Positions 1-11,384 are shown, numbered from the stretch's first letter. The stretch is 64,000 nt of DNA from Adiantum capillus-veneris (GCA_014529385.2 CM043959.1:53803253-53867252), one strand, 5' to 3'. Notes: a model not told the origin generated them from the letters alone. Program-made: numbers and translations.

Positions 1-1783
1 TTTAGAGTAAATGTGCACGTGCATAATTTCCAATTGCAATGAAGTGAAACCCTAAGAACCACAATTTTTTCCTTCTTTATGGACTCAAGAACTGACGACC
101 ACTAATAATGAATCTCATTTTCTACCAATCAACATATAGTCAATATACAAATTTGATAGATTGTGTGTAATCATATCAAATACTTAAGGATAAGAAAATA
201 AAAGCCAAAATTTTGTCAAAGTTAAAAATGAAGAGCAATGGCAAAGCCTTGCCTCTTAAGGCATACCACAAAGTGCATCTATATCTATACTATATAAGAT
301 GGAGCTTAAAATTTTGGAGGCATTCATTGGTTTACTTCAATGACAATCTTACCGAACATCTAATCTAAAATGCAAAAGAAAAGGTAAAATTGTAAAAAAT
401 GAAAAGCCTTTTGACAATGTGCCCTCAAAAGACCTTCTGCTCTACATAAAATAAACGTACCAACCTAACATTTTTCTACGTTAGTATGTAAATGTTGTCT
501 TGTTTATATAATTACATGCTAGCAGGGATTTCATTGAAGTAATCACGATCGTGTGATTATGTTGATAACTCTAGTATTTACACAAGAAAATCACGTGATC
601 ACGTTAATTGTTAACGTGACTTTGGTTATAACTTGCAAAAACCCATAGAATCGGTTAGCCCTTCGGGATTTTTCATTTTTCTTGCGGGTCTCCCCGGCCT
701 TTTTTATTTTCCCGGCGGGCCCGCATAGCCGACGGGCCTGCTGGAAAATGAAAAAGCCCGGCGGGAGTAATTATATATAGTAAACAATGTGCTAACTGCG
801 GTCCTTGAAAATCTTTGGGAGGTGTATCCGAGTGCCGGGTGTAGTCATCTCCTTGTGCATTGTCCTAAGGTTATAGAGTCACAACTTGTTTTTTTGGGCC
901 GGACGTGATTCTTAATTCGACGGTAACACTTCTAAATTTTTTTAATTCCTTTACTGACATAAAGGTACAAAACCAAAATAATCGAAAACTTGGAGAGTCA
1001 TGTTCATTGCGACAAATCCATTGGTCCAAATGAGGGCTGTAATTGGTTTTAGAAGATGAGCATATGTAAATGACGAGTCGATAGTCAAAGGTTGGATGTC
1101 ATGTACTAGTGTACTGGGCATATAAAGATCCTTGAAGTCTTGCATTTTTCACCATCATAGATTTGAGTTGATATACACTATCACTCCACAATGTAAGAGC
1201 TATAATCCTTAATTGGGTCAAAATAGATTTTATATATTGAATTGGTTGCATGGGGGGCTACAATCCTTCACTGGATACAAGTAGTCCTCAATTGTGTGAT
1301 TATATTGAAGATTTATTTGTATTAGTTCATGAATTGGTTTATACAAAGAGTGCATTATGTATTACGATAGATTATTAGTGCATGAAATGACCAATCATAT
1401 ATTTTATTGCTTTCGTTTCTTTTTTGCAAACAACTGACATTGTTCAGTGTAGAAGTTGATTATTCTTTGTAGCATTTGAAATTAGATGTGTATTGTTTGC
1501 AAATCAAAGTGGACATATAAATTATCATTATAATAATAATTGCATTGAGAAATTGATAGCATTGTTATAGTTATTATGCCGTGCATAGAGTGTATTACAA
1601 TGTGTATGTTTGCTCACAACATAGTGATTGATATGTGGATAGACTAGCGTGCATTGAAAATATGATATTGTGCATTTTGGTTACTTTCATATTGAATGGT
1701 TTCTTAATATATATTGAAAATAGGAAAAATGTTTCAAAAACTGAACATTTGGTTCTTTTGTCTTCAGTTTTAATTTAAAAGCA
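1..1783. other. AT-rich non-coding flank with a GC-rich foldback
   Basis: I see no convincing gene here; the one short minus-strand open frame (951-1145) has no recognisable motif. Around 655-770 a GC-rich island contrasts with the AT-rich surroundings. CCCTTCGGGATTTTTCATTT on its left is roughly inverted as AAATGAAAAAGCCCGGCGGG on its right, so it can fold back on itself. Just before it (about 540-620) are several ATCACGTGATCACG-type short palindromes. The last 100 bases lead into the hAT transposase start. Confidence 0.5.
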
Positions 1784-2585
1784 ATGGAGAAAAATGTGGG
1801 CACAAGTGATACGAAGAAACAAAAAAAAAAAGCTCCTGGTAAAGAGTGAGATTATGCTTACAACTTATGCAGCCAACATATGGATTGGCAATGTAAATTT
1901 TGTCTCACAACAAAATTAGGCGGTACACCATGTATTAGGGACCATTTTTTGAGTAGCGTTAAAAAGAGTTGTAAGAAATGTGAACATCCTCAGGCACCTA
2001 CAATTGCAAAGCGTTTGAGAGAAGAGCTCGCCAAAAAGGGTGACAAGAGACAACAGATATATATCTCTGTGGTTGCAAGTCAAGAGTTCTTAGAGCCAGA
2101 TATTAACTCTGTAGATCCTGTAGTGACGCCAACTAACCTTGGAGATCAACCTGCACAGGGGGAGGAGATTTCAATCAGCGTTCTTTTTAAGCGTCACAAT
2201 GAAGGTGGACTTGGTCAAATGCGTAAAAAATAATTACATCAAAGCTTTCGAGTGCCATCTCTAGAAGAAGCACAAACTGCACTTGCTGCACTTTCCAAAG
2301 CAATATCCTTCACTGGAAGTGCTTTGGTCATGGTAGATAGCAATCATTTGAAGGCTGCTTGGAAGAAAATCGGTGAGTTTGGCCCAGGATTTTCAGCTCC
2401 TTCTTATCACACGATACGAAATGTTTTCTTGGACAAATGTTACACCGAAGTCAAAGAGTGTGTTGAAAAAATAATACTTGGGAATATTTCGCTTTCAGGA
2501 TGCACAATTGTGAGTGATGGTTGGTCAAATGTTAAAAGAAGACCGTTGATCAATGTAATGCTGGTTTGTCCAAGGGGAGAAACGT
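1784..2585 (+). pseudogene. hAT-family transposase, 5' part (BED zinc finger and DUF659-like region)
   Basis: This is the N-terminal part of a hAT DNA-transposon transposase, which would bind element ends and catalyse excision. The frame starts at ATG 1784, shifts at a poly-A run near 1830, and meets a stop before 1880. From 1880 it reads in one frame to 2585, with one TAA at 2231-2233. A BED-type zinc finger is visible (WQCKFC, then a His and a C..C pair). At about 2480-2580 comes the typical hAT segment with GCTIVSDGWSNVKRRPLINV. The reading frame is cut at 2585 by an LTR retrotransposon and resumes at 8987. Several frame breaks make it a pseudogene. Family assignment is strong; TIRs of the hAT element were not found. 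Confidence 0.85.
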
Positions 2586-3578
2586 TGTGACGTGTTTTTA
2601 CGGAATGATGCAAGCCACCCCAAAGACTTTGGAAAGGTTTTTTTAATGATTTTGGGTCCCTTATATGTAAATAAAGCATGCTTGTACACAGTGTACAAAG
2701 GCGGTGTGTGCCAGTTGTCTCTACGCATGCGGGCCAGTTGTGCGGGGTGCATAGTTTTGTTGTTTTTGTACATAGACGTGTCGAGACTTGAAAGAGTCAC
2801 TTAGTACTTGAAAAATATGAACAAAACTGAGTTTTTATCAGCTTGAGGTCATGAGTGAGTGGGGGATTTGACATAGGAAGATCTAGCAGTAAGAAGTGCC
2901 GCGAGGGATAGAGGCGTTTGGGAGTAGAGCAGCCTGTCTTGCTAGTCGAGGGCCCGATGTGGTGAGTTGAGAGTGTGTCTCTCCTCAATGGGCTGATTAA
3001 AGTGGGTGCTTAGCTCTGCATATTGACCTCTCTTCATCTTGTTTTGAGGTATGGTGGCTATGGTGTGTGCAACTCCTTGTGGTGCAGCTAGTCGAGGGTA
3101 AACTATGTGCTGCAATGCCTTGCTTGTACATATATCAAAGGGCAAGGTTTCCCCCAAGTTTTCCATCACCTTTTTTGATTTTTTTTTCCTGAACTTTGTG
3201 GATTTTCAAATTAAGCTTGATTTGAGTGGGTTTTGGTCAAGCTATGTGTATATATGGGAGCGCCCATGGAAGGGCGTTTGAAAAGAAGTGAAGCTCTTTG
3301 AGTTATGGTCAAAAGTACAGATATTTCCATGGTTTTTTTCTCACGTTTTTCCTTGATTTTATTGCTTCCTTGGTGTCTTTGAGTGCAATGGAGTGTAGTG
3401 GGAGTTGTAGCGGTGTAGTCGGAGCTAGTCGAGGCTAGTCGAGGTTGAGTGTGTGTGAAATTGAGAAAATTAGTGAGAGAAGGTCAACCCATATTATCTC
3501 AAGAGAGCTATACTCTTCATCCTATTTTCTTGGTGTTGGTTTGAGGTGTTGTCGAGGTCAACCCTCCAATCCTTCACA
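2586..3578 (+). repeat. 5' LTR of Ty3/gypsy element (copy 1)
   Basis: This 993-bp repeat starts TGTGACGTG and ends CCTTCACA (TG...CA rule). It is nearly identical to 7995-8986. It is preceded by ACGT (2582-2585), and the far LTR is followed by ACGT (8987-8990), a 4-bp target duplication. Removing LTR, internal region and one ACGT restores the hAT reading frame. The repeat contains several TAGTCGAGG motifs (about 3420-3445) and CT-rich stretches. Confidence 0.9.
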
Positions 3579-3648
3579 TAAACTGGTGCCCCCACTGAGG
3601 AGAAGAGAATCCTTCTAATAGGGTTTTGATCTACAGATTGGCATCCAT
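3579..3648 (+). other. Putative primer-binding site and short leader of Ty3/gypsy element
   Basis: Four bases after the LTR end is TGGTGCCCCCACTGAGG, starting TGG as expected for a site complementary to a tRNA 3' CCA end. It is not the common iMet-type site (compare the chromovirus at 24013-24026). The tRNA is not identified. The polyprotein ATG follows about 50 bases later. Confidence 0.5.
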
Positions 3649-6600
3649 TTGAAGATCAACTCAAGGCCTATGGCGGGAGATGGGTATGAAATCTTCAAGG
3701 GTGGGAAAGGAGAAGATGTGGACAAGTTCATCCGAAGGATCGAATTGATTGCATTGAAGAGCAATAGGGACGATGGTGCATTCAAGGTACGTTTGGTGAG
3801 TTTGCTACTTGAAGGTGAAGCACGTGAATGGTATGAAGATAGGCTTGAAGGTGGTGTAAAGGGAGATTGGAATCTTATTTCTCATGCCTTGAGAGAAGAG
3901 TTTGAGAAGGAGGATGATCCTGAGTATTTGTGGAGAGAGCTAAGCAAGCTGCAACAAGGAGAACATGAAGACATCAATGTGCACATAAACAGGTTTGAAG
4001 CTTGTTGGAGAAAGATCATAAAGGGACTTGAAGAGAATCAAATGCCCCCTGATTTCTTGAAGAAAGATAGGTTTGTGGTTGTCTTACATCAAAGCATTAG
4101 AGACAAGGTGGAGCTCAAGGACCCAGGGACCTACAATGAGGCAGTAAAGGTTTCTAGAGAGCAATGGAGAAAGAAGGTGAGAAGGCATGAAATGGCAAAT
4201 AGGGAAAGAGAAGCAAATGTACATCAAAGGGATGGTTATGTGTCAACAAATAATGTGGTCGAGCCTTTGCCTTTGGATATGCATGTTGAAAGGGAAATCC
4301 ATGTAGAAGCTCCAAGAGTGGACAATAGAGGACAGGAATCCTTTCACCAAGACATTCAAAGATTGACAGAGAAAATAGGAAACCTCAACCTTGCTATGCA
4401 AGCTATCCAACAACAAGTAAGAAGACCTCAAGGAGAACGGCCTCAAAGGAATAGAGGTGATAATGTGATGTGTTACAATTGTGGGGAGAGAGGGCATATA
4501 TCGCCCAATTGCAATCAACCAAGGAGAGAGCTAGGAGGTATATATCCTATCATACAAAGACAAATAGGTAATGAAGGCAATGTAAATGGAAATGTGCAAC
4601 CTCTCCAAGGTCAAGGACTTGCACAACAACAGGGACAAAATCAAGCTCAAGCACCTCCACAATTTAACGTAGGAATTTTGGAGGCAGTTGAGGAGGGAGA
4701 TGAAGATGATGAGGTTGATGTCTTTGCAAATAAGAGAACAAGGGCACAAAAATCAGGGAGTGAAGGACTTTTCAAAGAGGAAAGAGCAAGGACAAAGCCA
4801 AGGAGAGATGCAGATAAAGGCAAGGCACCTATGGAAGAGGCTGAAAGTAGTAAGCAGGCAATGGTAAGGGCAAGAAGAAGGAAGATAGGCATGGATGATT
4901 TTCAGCTTGGGAAGGGTCAATCAGCATACAATCTCTTAGAAGACTTGAAGAACAAGAGGGCCGACATATCATATGGGAAACTCTTGCATTTGAGCTCAAG
5001 TATGAGAAGGCACTGGCATAAACTAGCTAGTGTTAGAAGGATGAAGGTAAAGACACGCGATGCACATGTAGTGCAGCTTCATAAAGTTACTGATGTTTTG
5101 CCTGTGGTTGATGCTTGGATACATGGAAGGAGGGTGAATAAGGTGTACATGGATGGTGGAGCCCAAGTGTGCGTTATGACAGAGGAAACAATGCAGCAAT
5201 TGGGATTGCAGCTCACAGCCAAATCCTTGTTCAGTGTGAAGATGGCAAATAGTAGTAGAGTGAAATGCTTGGGAGTTATTCATGACTTGGAGCTTAATGT
5301 TTTGGGTCAAAGGGCTGTCATGGACATTCATGTGATGCCTGCAAAGCTTGGGGCATATCCAGTTATATTGGGTAGACCTAGGTTGATTGCTATGAGGTCA
5401 CGGCAGGACTGGTACAGGGGATGTATTGACCTCTTTGTGGACAGGCCTAAAGAGAATAGGATTAGATATGATATGAAAACATGTAAGGTGCTGGAAATTG
5501 ATGATGAACCAACTATGCATCAATATTTATCGCCATCCACTTATGACATGTGTGACAATTCTTCTAGTGCATCCTCTACATGTATTGACGATGAGGTTTA
5601 TGATCAAAGTCTTCTTGATCTTGATGTAGATCTTTGTGGGATACATGTATATGATGAAAATTGTGATAAAGGGGGTAATATGAGATCAGAAAATGCCCAT
5701 GGGGCTGATCATGAGCCGAATGTACCAAAAGCTGAATTAATGGATATGCTTGTAGGTGACCTGACTTGTCATGAGAGAGAAGCATATGACGCATTGTTTG
5801 ATAAGTATCCCAAGTTGTTTGCCAAAGATTATGCTCAAATGAGGGGAACAAAGAGTGTTGTTCACGAAATAAAGCTTAAAGAAGGTGCAAAGCCTGTTGC
5901 TCAAAAGCTAAGGAGATTGGGCACCATTCAACGAAAGGTGTTGGAGATAGAGGTGAGTAAGCTTTTGCAAACTGGTTTTATCTACCTTGTGGATGATGCA
6001 GAATGGGTTTCCCCTGTGGTTATAGTCCCAAAAAAGGGAAATAAATGGAGAATATGTGTGGACTATAAGCCATTGAATGCGGCAACAAAGCGGCATCACT
6101 ATCCCCTTCCCTTTCAAGATGAGATTTTGGACACTGTTGCAGGTCATGAGAGATATTCGGTATGTGATGGGTTCAGTGGGTATTTTCAAATTGGGATTGC
6201 ATATGAAGATCAAAATAAGACTAGCTTTTTGACCCCATGGGGAGTGTTTTGCTATAGGGTGATGCCCTTTGGCTTGATGAATTCTTATGCGAGCTTCCAA
6301 AGTTGGATGGACAAAGTATTGGGGCCTTACCTTGGAAGCTTTGTAAAAGTCTCTATGAATGATTTTTGTGTTTACAGTGATAGAATGCTTCATGTGAAAA
6401 ATCTTGATATGGTGTTTAAAAGGATTGATGATGATGGGGGTCAACTCAATCCTTTGAAATGTAAAATTGCAAGAGCTAGAGTGATACTTCTTGGCCATGA
6501 GGTAAGTGAGAATGGGATAGCTCCAGATCCTGCAAAAGTGGAATGTTTGCTTATGATGGAGAGTCCTAAAAGTACAAAGGAATTGATGAGTTTTGTACAA

Positions 6601-7611
6601 AAGATAAGGTACTTGTCAAGGTCTTTTTGTATGCTTGCTGAATATGTACACCCTTTGCAAGAAGCAACACAAAAAGACCCTTTTCTTTGGAATGAGCATG
6701 AGCAAACAGCTTTTGAGGATGTCAAGGAAAAGCTATCTACATTATCTTTGATGATGCCTCCTTGTTGGGATGAAATTTTTTACTTGAGCTTGAGGGTGGG
6801 TGAGCATGCTATTGGTGCAGTATTGATGCAAAAAGGAAAAAAGCAATCTTATATGAGGCCGGTTTACTACATAAGCAAAGTGAAGAATGATGCACAAAAA
6901 TCTTGGCATGAGATTGAGCAATTGGTTTGGGCATTGGTATATACAACAAAAAGGCTGAAATCTTATCTTATTTGTAAGCCTTTTGTGGTGTTAACATCAT
7001 GTAGTTTATTGCCTCATGCACTAAGGTATCCCGGGGATAGTCCTAAATTGCAAAAGTGGATACTTAGCTTGCAACAATTTGACATGAGCTTTACTAAGGA
7101 GGATAGTGTGAGAGCAAATATGGCGGATATGCTCACTTTTAAAGAGATTCATGCAAGGAGTGAGTTGAAGAAGGATTTGGAAAAGAAGATAGCACCAAGT
7201 CCAACTATGCATGCGGAGCTTCAGGATGTAGAGGGTACCTTATACTTTGACGGGGCTTTCAAAAGGAGCATTAATAAGGGCACTATTGGTTATGTATTTG
7301 TGGATAAAAATGGCATTGAGTGCTGGTTTGGAAGCCAAGAAGTGGATGTAAAGAGTAATAATGAGGCTGAGTATGCAAGCCTCTGTTTGGGCTTGGAAGA
7401 ATGTGTCAAAAGACATGTAAGGAGGCTTTTAATCAAAGGTGATTCTATGTTTATTGTGCGGCAAGTTCAAGGTACCTGGAAGGTAAATCAAGAAGGCATG
7501 AAGGGCTGGTTTTTCAAAGTGAGGAAGTTGTTAAAGTCTTTTACTTCCTTTCAAATATGGCATGTACCACGAAATATGAATGTAAGGGCTCATGAGTTGG
7601 CGTCACAATGA
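3649..7611 (+). CDS. Ty3/gypsy Gag-Pol, Tat-like, truncated after the second RNase H
   Basis: This is one uninterrupted frame of 1,320 codons encoding Gag-Pol of a plant Ty3/gypsy element. Visible in order are a retrotransposon gag domain (about residues 15-170), a CCHC zinc knuckle CYNCGERGHISPNC (about 275), and an aspartic protease with MDGGAQ (about 500). Next is RT with WRICVDYKPLN, SVCDGFSGY and MPFGLMNSYASF. A first RNase H region is followed by a second RNase H domain (LYFDGAF, NNEAEY, KGDS). A second RNase H is typical of the Tat/Ogre group. The catalytic YxDD position reads MNDF, so the first Asp is Asn and the enzyme is probably inactive. There is no integrase: retroelement sequence stops at about 7599, inside the last RNase H motif, and the final codons run into duplicated hAT sequence. 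Confidence 0.85.
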   Translation: MKINSRPMAGDGYEIFKGGKGEDVDKFIRRIELIALKSNRDDGAFKVRLVSLLLEGEAREWYEDRLEGGVKGDWNLISHALREEFEKEDDPEYLWRELSKLQQGEHEDINVHINRFEACWRKIIKGLEENQMPPDFLKKDRFVVVLHQSIRDKVELKDPGTYNEAVKVSREQWRKKVRRHEMANREREANVHQRDGYVSTNNVVEPLPLDMHVEREIHVEAPRVDNRGQESFHQDIQRLTEKIGNLNLAMQAIQQQVRRPQGERPQRNRGDNVMCYNCGERGHISPNCNQPRRELGGIYPIIQRQIGNEGNVNGNVQPLQGQGLAQQQGQNQAQAPPQFNVGILEAVEEGDEDDEVDVFANKRTRAQKSGSEGLFKEERARTKPRRDADKGKAPMEEAESSKQAMVRARRRKIGMDDFQLGKGQSAYNLLEDLKNKRADISYGKLLHLSSSMRRHWHKLASVRRMKVKTRDAHVVQLHKVTDVLPVVDAWIHGRRVNKVYMDGGAQVCVMTEETMQQLGLQLTAKSLFSVKMANSSRVKCLGVIHDLELNVLGQRAVMDIHVMPAKLGAYPVILGRPRLIAMRSRQDWYRGCIDLFVDRPKENRIRYDMKTCKVLEIDDEPTMHQYLSPSTYDMCDNSSSASSTCIDDEVYDQSLLDLDVDLCGIHVYDENCDKGGNMRSENAHGADHEPNVPKAELMDMLVGDLTCHEREAYDALFDKYPKLFAKDYAQMRGTKSVVHEIKLKEGAKPVAQKLRRLGTIQRKVLEIEVSKLLQTGFIYLVDDAEWVSPVVIVPKKGNKWRICVDYKPLNAATKRHHYPLPFQDEILDTVAGHERYSVCDGFSGYFQIGIAYEDQNKTSFLTPWGVFCYRVMPFGLMNSYASFQSWMDKVLGPYLGSFVKVSMNDFCVYSDRMLHVKNLDMVFKRIDDDGGQLNPLKCKIARARVILLGHEVSENGIAPDPAKVECLLMMESPKSTKELMSFVQKIRYLSRSFCMLAEYVHPLQEATQKDPFLWNEHEQTAFEDVKEKLSTLSLMMPPCWDEIFYLSLRVGEHAIGAVLMQKGKKQSYMRPVYYISKVKNDAQKSWHEIEQLVWALVYTTKRLKSYLICKPFVVLTSCSLLPHALRYPGDSPKLQKWILSLQQFDMSFTKEDSVRANMADMLTFKEIHARSELKKDLEKKIAPSPTMHAELQDVEGTLYFDGAFKRSINKGTIGYVFVDKNGIECWFGSQEVDVKSNNEAEYASLCLGLEECVKRHVRRLLIKGDSMFIVRQVQGTWKVNQEGMKGWFFKVRKLLKSFTSFQIWHVPRNMNVRAHELASQ

Positions 7612-7994
7612 AGGTGGACTTGGTCAAATGCGTAAAAAATAATTACATCAAAGCTTTCGAGTGCCATCTCTAGAAGAAGCACAAACTGCACTTGCTGCAC
7701 TTTCCAAAGCAATATTCTTCACTGGAAGTGCTTTGGTCATGGTAGATAGCAATCATTGGAAGGCTGCTTGGAAGAAAATCGGTGAGTTTGGCCTAGGATT
7801 TTCAGCTCCTTCTTATCACACGATACGAAATGTTTTCTTGGACAAATGTTACACCGAAGTCAAAGAGTGTGTTGAAAAAATAATACTTGGGAATATTTCG
7901 CTTTCAGGATGCACAATTGTGAGTGATGGTTGGTCAAATGTTAAAAGAAGACCGTTGATCAATGTAATGCTGGTTTGTCCAAGGGGAGAAACGT
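7600..7994 (+). pseudogene. Second copy of the hAT transposase fragment
   Basis: This is a duplicate of 2191-2585 that differs at only a few positions (for example KAIFFTG against KAISFTG). It carries the tail of the BED-containing segment, the same TAA stop, and the GCTIVSDGWSNV segment. It starts abruptly at GCGTCACAAT, directly joined to truncated Ty3/gypsy sequence. It leads without a break into the second LTR, as in copy 1. It is therefore part of a 1.39-kb duplicated block, not a normal LTR element end. Confidence 0.9.
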
Positions 7995-8986
7995 TGTGAC
8001 GTGTTTTTACGGAATGATGCAAGCCACCCCAAAGACTTTGGAAAGGGTTTTTTAATGCTTTTGGGTTCCTTATATGTAAATAAAGCATGCTTGTACAAAG
8101 TGTACAAAGGCGGTGTGTGCCAGCTGTCTCTACGCATGCGGGCCAGTTGTGCGGGGTGCATAGTTTTGTTGTTTTTGTACATAGACGTGTCGAGACTTGA
8201 AAGAGTCACTTAGTACTTGAAAAATATGAACAAAACTGAGTTTTTATCAGCTTGAGGTCGTGAGTGAGTGGGGGATTTGACAGAGGAAGATCTAGCAGCA
8301 AGAAGTGCCACGAGGGATAGAGGCGTTTGGGAGTAGAGCAGCCTGTCTTGCTAGTCGAGGGCCCGATGTGGTGAGTTGAGAGTGTGTCTCTCATCAATGG
8401 GCTGATGAAAGTGGGTGCTTAGCTCTGCATATTGACCTCTCTTCATCTTGTTTTGAGGTATGGTGGCTATGGTGTGTGCAGCTCCTTGTGGTGCAGCTAG
8501 TCGAGGGTAAACTATGTGCTGCAATGCCTTGCTTGTACATATATCAAAGGGCAAGGTTTCCCCCAAGTTTTCCATCACCTTTTTTGATTTTTTTTTCTGA
8601 ACTTTGTGGATTTTCAAATTAAGCTTGATTTGAGTGGGTTTTGGTCAAGCTATGTGTATATATGGGAGCGCCCATGGAAGGGTGTTTGAAAAGAAGTGAA
8701 GCTCTTTGAGTTATGGTCAAAAGTGCAGAGATTTCCATGGTTTTTTTCTCACTTTTTTCCTTGATTTTATTGCTTCCTTGGTGTCTTTGAGTGCAATGGA
8801 GTGTAGTGGGAGTTATAGCGGTGTAGTCGGAGCTAGTCGAGGCTAGTCGAGGTTGAGTGTGTGTGAAATTGAGAAAATTAGTGAGAGAAGGTCAACCCAT
8901 ATTATCTCAAGAGAGCTATACTCTTCATCCTCTTTTCTTGGTGTTGGTTTGAGGTGTTGTAGAGGCCAGCCCCCCAATCCTTCACA
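7995..8986 (+). repeat. Ty3/gypsy LTR (copy 2)
   Basis: This matches 2586-3578 with roughly 1-2% differences by eye. It starts TGTGACGTG and ends TTCACA, followed by the target duplicate ACGT and then the rest of the hAT gene. No polypurine tract or 3' internal sequence lies upstream of it. By structure it behaves like a solo LTR within the duplicated hAT copy. Confidence 0.9.
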
Positions 8987-10388
8987 ACGTTTATAAAGGC
9001 GATTGATAGTTTTGGTGCAATTAAAAGTGACAAATACATTTCTAAGGTTTTGATTAAATTGATGTTGAACATGTCGTTCAAGTAGTCATGGACAATGCAA
9101 AGAATTGTAAAAATGCCAGTAAATTAATAAAGAAGTGCTTTCCACACATTTTTGCCAATGGTTGTAATACACACAACTTAAACTTTGTGCTGAAGGATTG
9201 GTACACTAGAGAAGAAACCATATGGTTCGCCAAAATAATTGACACAACGTGTTAGGTTGTGAAATTTATCTTGAAACGTCAAAGAGTGCTCGATCTGTAT
9301 AGAATACGCATGTCAGTGATGTTGAATCTTCTTGCTGAAACTCGGTTTTGCACGCACTTTTATACATTAGAATCACTTCTCCATAATAAATGCGCTGGGA
9401 TTGACACATTCAATTGCACGGCCTTTGATGAATGACATCTTGAGCAGAAAGAAAAAGTGAGCGATAAAATTACATGTCTATGTGGCGACGTAAACAAGGC
9501 TGCTTGGTGGAGGAGTGTAATGGATGCATACCATGTGATGATGCCCATTATGTTCGCGATCTGTGACCTTGATCAAAGGGCGCCAAACTTGGGCAAAGTG
9601 TGGATGACATGGTGGTCAGTCCAACAGAGTCTTGAAAATATCGAAGAGCTGAAAGAGTCTGTAGTAGAGAAGGAGTGGCGCCTACCATTCTCTGGCAAAC
9701 AACGAAGAATTTTGGCCAAGTATTTTCATGCAAGGTGGAAGAGCGCTCATAGTCCACTCCATAGTGTTGCTTACATGCTCGACCCGGAGTATTGGAATTT
9801 AGATATGATGTCCAATACAGAGGTGGTAAGGGATTTCTATCACGTGGTCAACACATTCTACTCCAACGTTCGGACCAAATTGATTGCATCAAAGAAATGA
9901 GTGCATTTAAATTAAAAGTAGGTGCTTTTGTGAATGATTTTGTACAACTACTGGGAAAAGAGCAACCTGCATGGAAGTGGTGGATGATGAATGGTGGAGA
10001 TCATTACTCTACCTTACATCCCCTTGCAATGAAAGTACTGGCACAATGTGCAGCAAACTCAAGTTCAGAGAGAAACTGGAGTATGTACAAGTATGTTCAC
10101 AGCACTATTCGCAACAGACTATTAGCAGAGAGAGCGAAAAAATTAGTGTATATGTTTTGCAATAAAAAGATATTGAATCACGTCGAAAGTGTTGGCTATG
10201 AGGAGGAAATGCCAACTTGGTTGTATGATTGTCAAAACAAAAACGAAAAAGAGTTCAATGTTGGTGTATCTCAATGCACTATAGACAAAATAGAAAAGAA
10301 TTTGATAATAGATGTGGAGGCTGAATTACAAGGAGATCCACAACACTCAGACTTAGAACTAGATAACAATTTCATAGATTCAATATAG
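8987..10388 (+). pseudogene. hAT-family transposase, 3' part with hAT dimerisation domain
   Basis: This continues the transposase interrupted at 2585: after one ACGT the frame reads on as FIKAIDSFGAIKSD. Recognisable hAT segments follow, including VVMDNAKNCKNASKLI and NGCNTHNLNFVLKDW (about 9085-9205). The long core at 9457-9900 contains RWKSAHSPLHSVAYMLDPEY. The C-terminal dimerisation region (about 10015-10160) contains LHPLAMKVLAQCAANSSSER and NRLLAERAKKLVYM. At least two frameshifts and several stops (for example near 9080, 9435 and 9900) show it is dead. The terminal stop is at about 10386. It pairs with 1784-2585 as one gene. Confidence 0.85.
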
Positions 10389-10429
10389 CTTGAGAGTAGA
10401 ATGAAGATCGTGTCAAAAACCATTGTAAA

Positions 10430-11122
10430 AGACCTTGTATTCAATGTGTTTTGATCATATACAATGCTTTATATTTGCAATTATACATAGTTTGTCGATC
10501 TCAATTGTGTTGCTTTGCAGCAGCATCTTAGTCACCAAACAAATTTCTAAATCTGCTAGGGTATCTTGGCGGGCTTGCTTGAATTTATACTCAGCTACCA
10601 TGCCAAACATAAATTAATTCCTTGTGGAATATCTTGTGAATAGATTGCGCATCGGCTACTATTTGTCATTGAACGAATAAGAAAGACGAAGTGATAATAA
10701 TGACCACATGTCAATGTATAATATCCACTCCATCCATCAAAATTCTTGTAGCAAACTAGACATTGGGAAGATGAGGATGCATCTGAAGTAGACGAGGGGA
10801 CCAAATCTGGATGCATGACAAGGTTGCTGATATGTGTCCCTTGTACAAGTGGAGGATTCATTCGCTGTGTCAGATTTTGAATATCCAGGCTTAAGCGGTG
10901 CATGCTTTTCTCCATCTGGACCTGTGAGAGTTGGGGTGTCTGGGTGGCTATAGAAAGCTGTGTTATTTTTGCATCTTTCTTTGTCATCAGCCATTTTCTC
11001 TTGGAACTGCAATTGACAGATAGACAAATATTCAATATCATTGAAAAATATATATTCTCACGATTCAACATTCTCACAGATGCACAAGATAGAAACTTAT
11101 CATCCACTACATAAGACTTCAT
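10430..11122 (-). pseudogene. RING-finger-like fragment, probably the 3' part of the upstream kinase locus
   Basis: The minus-strand frame 11122-10595 encodes a Ser/Gln-rich stretch and then a RING-like zinc-binding motif: CLVC, about 13 residues, TLTCGHYYH, then a late Cys (RCAI), ending in DIPQG. One expected Cys of the last pair reads Tyr (CAIYSQD), so the ring looks damaged. A frame change near 10600 leads into a coiled-coil-like stretch (AEYKFKQARQDTLADLEI) that runs to about 10470. It lies 3' of the kinase pseudogene on the same strand, so both may derive from one kinase-RING gene with an intron at about 11123-11384. That link is inference. Confidence 0.55.
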
Positions 11123-11384
11123 AGCCGACTAAATCAAACCACAACTAATGCAACTAAACAAAATCACAATTGCCAGATGTAATTGAACCACAAGGAAAAT
11201 TTGAAATACCGACACTCAACACGACAAATTTGAAATGACTAAAGATAATTGACTCAAGGAGGTGAACCATTCCAAACCAGATAATACACTTCAATAAAAA
11301 ATAGAATACCCTGGACAAGACATATGTATATCATAAAAATGTTTAGATCGGATAAAATGATTGTGCAAGTTCAATAAGGGGGCA

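Noticed and set aside
5908-6600. 230-residue minus-strand open frame
   Set aside because: It is opposite the Ty3/gypsy RT coding region and has no recognisable motif; an antisense shadow.
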